A DNA stretch of 15,171 nucleotides from Desulfurococcales archaeon ex4484_204. GTDB taxonomy: Archaea; Thermoproteota; Thermoprotei_A; Sulfolobales; NBVN01. Made by a program: the position numbers and the translations under genes. The stretch lies in assembly GCA_002255065.1 (NCBI GenBank), contig NJEF01000035.1, positions 1 through 15,171 on the forward strand, given 5' to 3'. The notes under the pieces are model-generated. The model was not told where the DNA came from. It searched no databases and saw nothing but the letters and a program-made list of their open reading frames with translations. This document shows positions 13,411-15,171 of the stretch, piece after piece (the stretch's first letter is position 1; each line of letters begins with the position of its first letter).

Positions 13411-15171
13411 ATGAGCTTAAACCCTCTGAAGGAGCCTGAAGGTGTTAGGCTGGCTTTAATGGGGAATGAAGCTATCGCTAGAGGGGTTGTTGAGGCCGGG
13501 GTTTACGTAGCTACGGGATATCCTGGAACTCCGTCTAGCGAGGTGTTAATGACTATTCAAGAGTTTGGTGTGGACCTCGGCATCTACGCTGAGTGGGCGG
13601 TGAATGAGAGGGTAGCATTCGAGATAGCGCTCGGTTCAGCTATTGGGGGAGCAAGGGCATTAGCAACAATGAAGGCACCGGGTGTTAATGTAGCATCAGA
13701 TCCCATATTATCGGCAGCGTATTCAGGTATTGATGGTGGGTTGATGATACTGGTAGCCGACGACCCGGGACCCCACACCACCCAGACGGAGCAGGACAGT
13801 AGGTGGTTTGCAAGGCTGTCTAAGCTGCCTATGATAACGCCTTCGAACCCTCAGGAGGCGAAGGACTTTACGGTCATTGCTTACGACATGAGTGAGGAAT
13901 TAGGGTTGCCCGTAATAATGAGGACAACGACGAGGGTTAACCACACAGTAGGCGATGTTGTCTTAGGGGGTTTGAGGGAGTTAAGGAGGTTTAAGGGATT
14001 TGCTAGGGATCCCCCGAGGTTTGTAAGGGCTGGTATGAAGTGGAACTTAGAGAGGCATAGATGGTTAAACAGGCAGCTAGCTAGGGTTGAGGGTATAGCC
14101 AGTAAGTACGGGTTGAACAGCTCTGAGGGTGAGGGCTCTCTATGCATTGTATGTGAGGGGGTAACCTATAACTACGTTATTGAGTCATTGGAGAGGCTAG
14201 GTGCTAGGAAGGGGGTTAAGGTAGTTAAGGTAGGGCTTCTCCACCCTATACCTAGGGAGTTCATAGCTTCCGAGCTGAGCGGTTGCGCTAAGGTCTTGGT
14301 TGTTGAGGAGCTAGACCCTTACTTAGAGGAGTCCGTTAAGAAGGTTCTTTACGATGAAGGCATTAACGTGAAGATCTACGGTAAGGATGAAGGTGTGCTA
14401 CCTCTTGAGGGGGAGCTTAACACAGGGCTTGTTATTAGGGCGGTATCCACGCTGTTAGGTCTTAAGGCGTCCCCCATTATTAGGAGGGAGGATGAAGATA
14501 GGGTTCCTCCAAGACCTCCCCCGCTGTGTCCTTCATGCCCTCATAGGAACTCGTATCTAGCGATACTTTTCGGTATATCCAGGGCAGGTTTTAGGAGGGC
14601 CGAGGTTCCGATATTTGGCGATATAGGGTGTTACGCATTGAGTGTCAACCCCCCGTTAAACGCTATCTGGACTGAGCACAGTATGGGTGCGAGCATCTCC
14701 ATGGCTGTAGGGCTTAAGCTAAGCGGTTACGACAAGCCCGTGGTAGCTACTATAGGTGATTCAACGTTCTTTCACTCAGGTATACAGCCGCTAATAGAGG
14801 CTGTTCATAAGAGGGTCGATATCCTTGTCGTGATCCTGGACAACTCGGTGGTAGCTATGACTGGTCATCAATCAACGCCCGGCTGGAATAAGACGGAGAC
14901 CGGGAGGTTAACCAAGCCTGTCAGGATAGAGGACGTTGTTAGGGGGGCTGGAGTTGATAACGTTGTCGTGATCGACCCATACGATGTAGACGCCATGATT
15001 AAGGAAGTTGCTAGGCTCATTAAGACGCCCGGTGTAAACGTTATAATTGCTAGGCATCCGTGCACACTCCTTGAGGCCAGGATTAAGGGGGTAAGCAGGA
15101 GATTTACAGTGATCGGGGATAAGTGTACGAGCTGTATGGCATGCGTCAGGGTAACCGGGTGCCCTGCCCTC
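13411..15171 (+). CDS. iorA: Indolepyruvate:ferredoxin oxidoreductase, alpha subunit (3' end outside window)
   Basis: IorA is the thiamine-pyrophosphate and iron-sulfur subunit of the enzyme that turns indolepyruvate and other aryl 2-oxoacids plus CoA into aryl-acetyl-CoA, CO2 and reduced ferredoxin. The 587 residues present begin with the pyruvate-oxidoreductase-like domain (ATGYPGTPSSEV, about 34-45, with the glutamate in EWAVNE). CPSCPHRN at 373-380 is typical of the subunit. The thiamine site has GDST at 449-452 and DNSVVAMTGHQ from 477. The last visible residues hold the first ferredoxin cluster, Cys572, Cys575, Cys578 and Cys584. A second cluster and the stop lie beyond the edge; iorB is probably downstream but unseen. 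The ATG at 13411 is preferred over the adjacent GTG at 13408. Its position 46 bases after the acyl-CoA synthetase subunit suggests a shared pathway. Confidence 0.95.
   Translation, partial: MSLNPLKEPEGVRLALMGNEAIARGVVEAGVYVATGYPGTPSSEVLMTIQEFGVDLGIYAEWAVNERVAFEIALGSAIGGARALATMKAPGVNVASDPILSAAYSGIDGGLMILVADDPGPHTTQTEQDSRWFARLSKLPMITPSNPQEAKDFTVIAYDMSEELGLPVIMRTTTRVNHTVGDVVLGGLRELRRFKGFARDPPRFVRAGMKWNLERHRWLNRQLARVEGIASKYGLNSSEGEGSLCIVCEGVTYNYVIESLERLGARKGVKVVKVGLLHPIPREFIASELSGCAKVLVVEELDPYLEESVKKVLYDEGINVKIYGKDEGVLPLEGELNTGLVIRAVSTLLGLKASPIIRREDEDRVPPRPPPLCPSCPHRNSYLAILFGISRAGFRRAEVPIFGDIGCYALSVNPPLNAIWTEHSMGASISMAVGLKLSGYDKPVVATIGDSTFFHSGIQPLIEAVHKRVDILVVILDNSVVAMTGHQSTPGWNKTETGRLTKPVRIEDVVRGAGVDNVVVIDPYDVDAMIKEVARLIKTPGVNVIIARHPCTLLEARIKGVSRRFTVIGDKCTSCMACVRVTGCPAL

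Noticed and set aside
13411..15171. Absence of an obvious stop-bounded ORF in the last 1.7 kb, suggesting a pseudogene or non-coding region
   Set aside because: A single uninterrupted frame runs from 13411 to the edge and encodes IorA; it simply has no stop inside the window.

Overview
The window reads as ordinary, gene-dense chromosome from an archaeon, most likely a thermophile of the crenarchaeal/TACK type. The evidence is a NurA nuclease beside a HerA helicase, an archaemetzincin, an ADP-forming acyl-CoA synthetase subunit beside an indolepyruvate:ferredoxin oxidoreductase subunit, A/T-rich TATA-like boxes a short distance upstream of starts, frequent TTG and GTG starts, and heavy use of AGG for arginine. 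I cannot name the genus. There are no tRNAs, rRNAs, insertion sequences, CRISPR arrays or tandem repeats that I can see, and no stretch longer than about 190 bases lacks a gene.

Layout. Positions 1-1533 (+): the 3' part of an FAD-dependent amine/amino-acid oxidase-like gene, overlapped by a small HAD phosphatase. Positions 1667-2236 (+): archaemetzincin, with its own promoter. Positions 5145 down to 2233 (-): a tight operon transcribed surE, moeA, SDR; the SDR converges on the archaemetzincin and their stop codons overlap. Positions 5146-5328: a divergent promoter region. Positions 5329-8226 (+): nurA, a small ORF, and herA, the DNA-end-resection nuclease and translocase. Positions 8278-11315 (+): glmS followed by a GlmU-like sugar-1-phosphate nucleotidyltransferase, the UDP-aminosugar branch. 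Positions 11886 down to 11308 (-): a purine-type phosphoribosyltransferase. Positions 12012-15171 (+): the alpha subunit of an ADP-forming acyl-CoA synthetase, then iorA, which runs off the window. These last two fit consecutive steps of aromatic amino-acid fermentation (2-oxoacid to aryl-acyl-CoA to acid plus ATP).

The most interesting point is that the N-terminal HAS-barrel of HerA appears to be divided between two overlapping reading frames: a 79-84 residue ORF at 6371/6386-6625, and herA starting at 6595. This is either a real split protein, a recoding event, or a one-base sequence error. Other points worth checking are an SDR whose Tyr/Lys catalytic pair reads Ser/Arg, a GlmS whose catalytic Cys is preceded by an extra Ala, and a GlmU-like enzyme whose signature-loop Arg is Gly. 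I see no strong sign of a wholly new system; the rest is recognisable housekeeping metabolism and repair.
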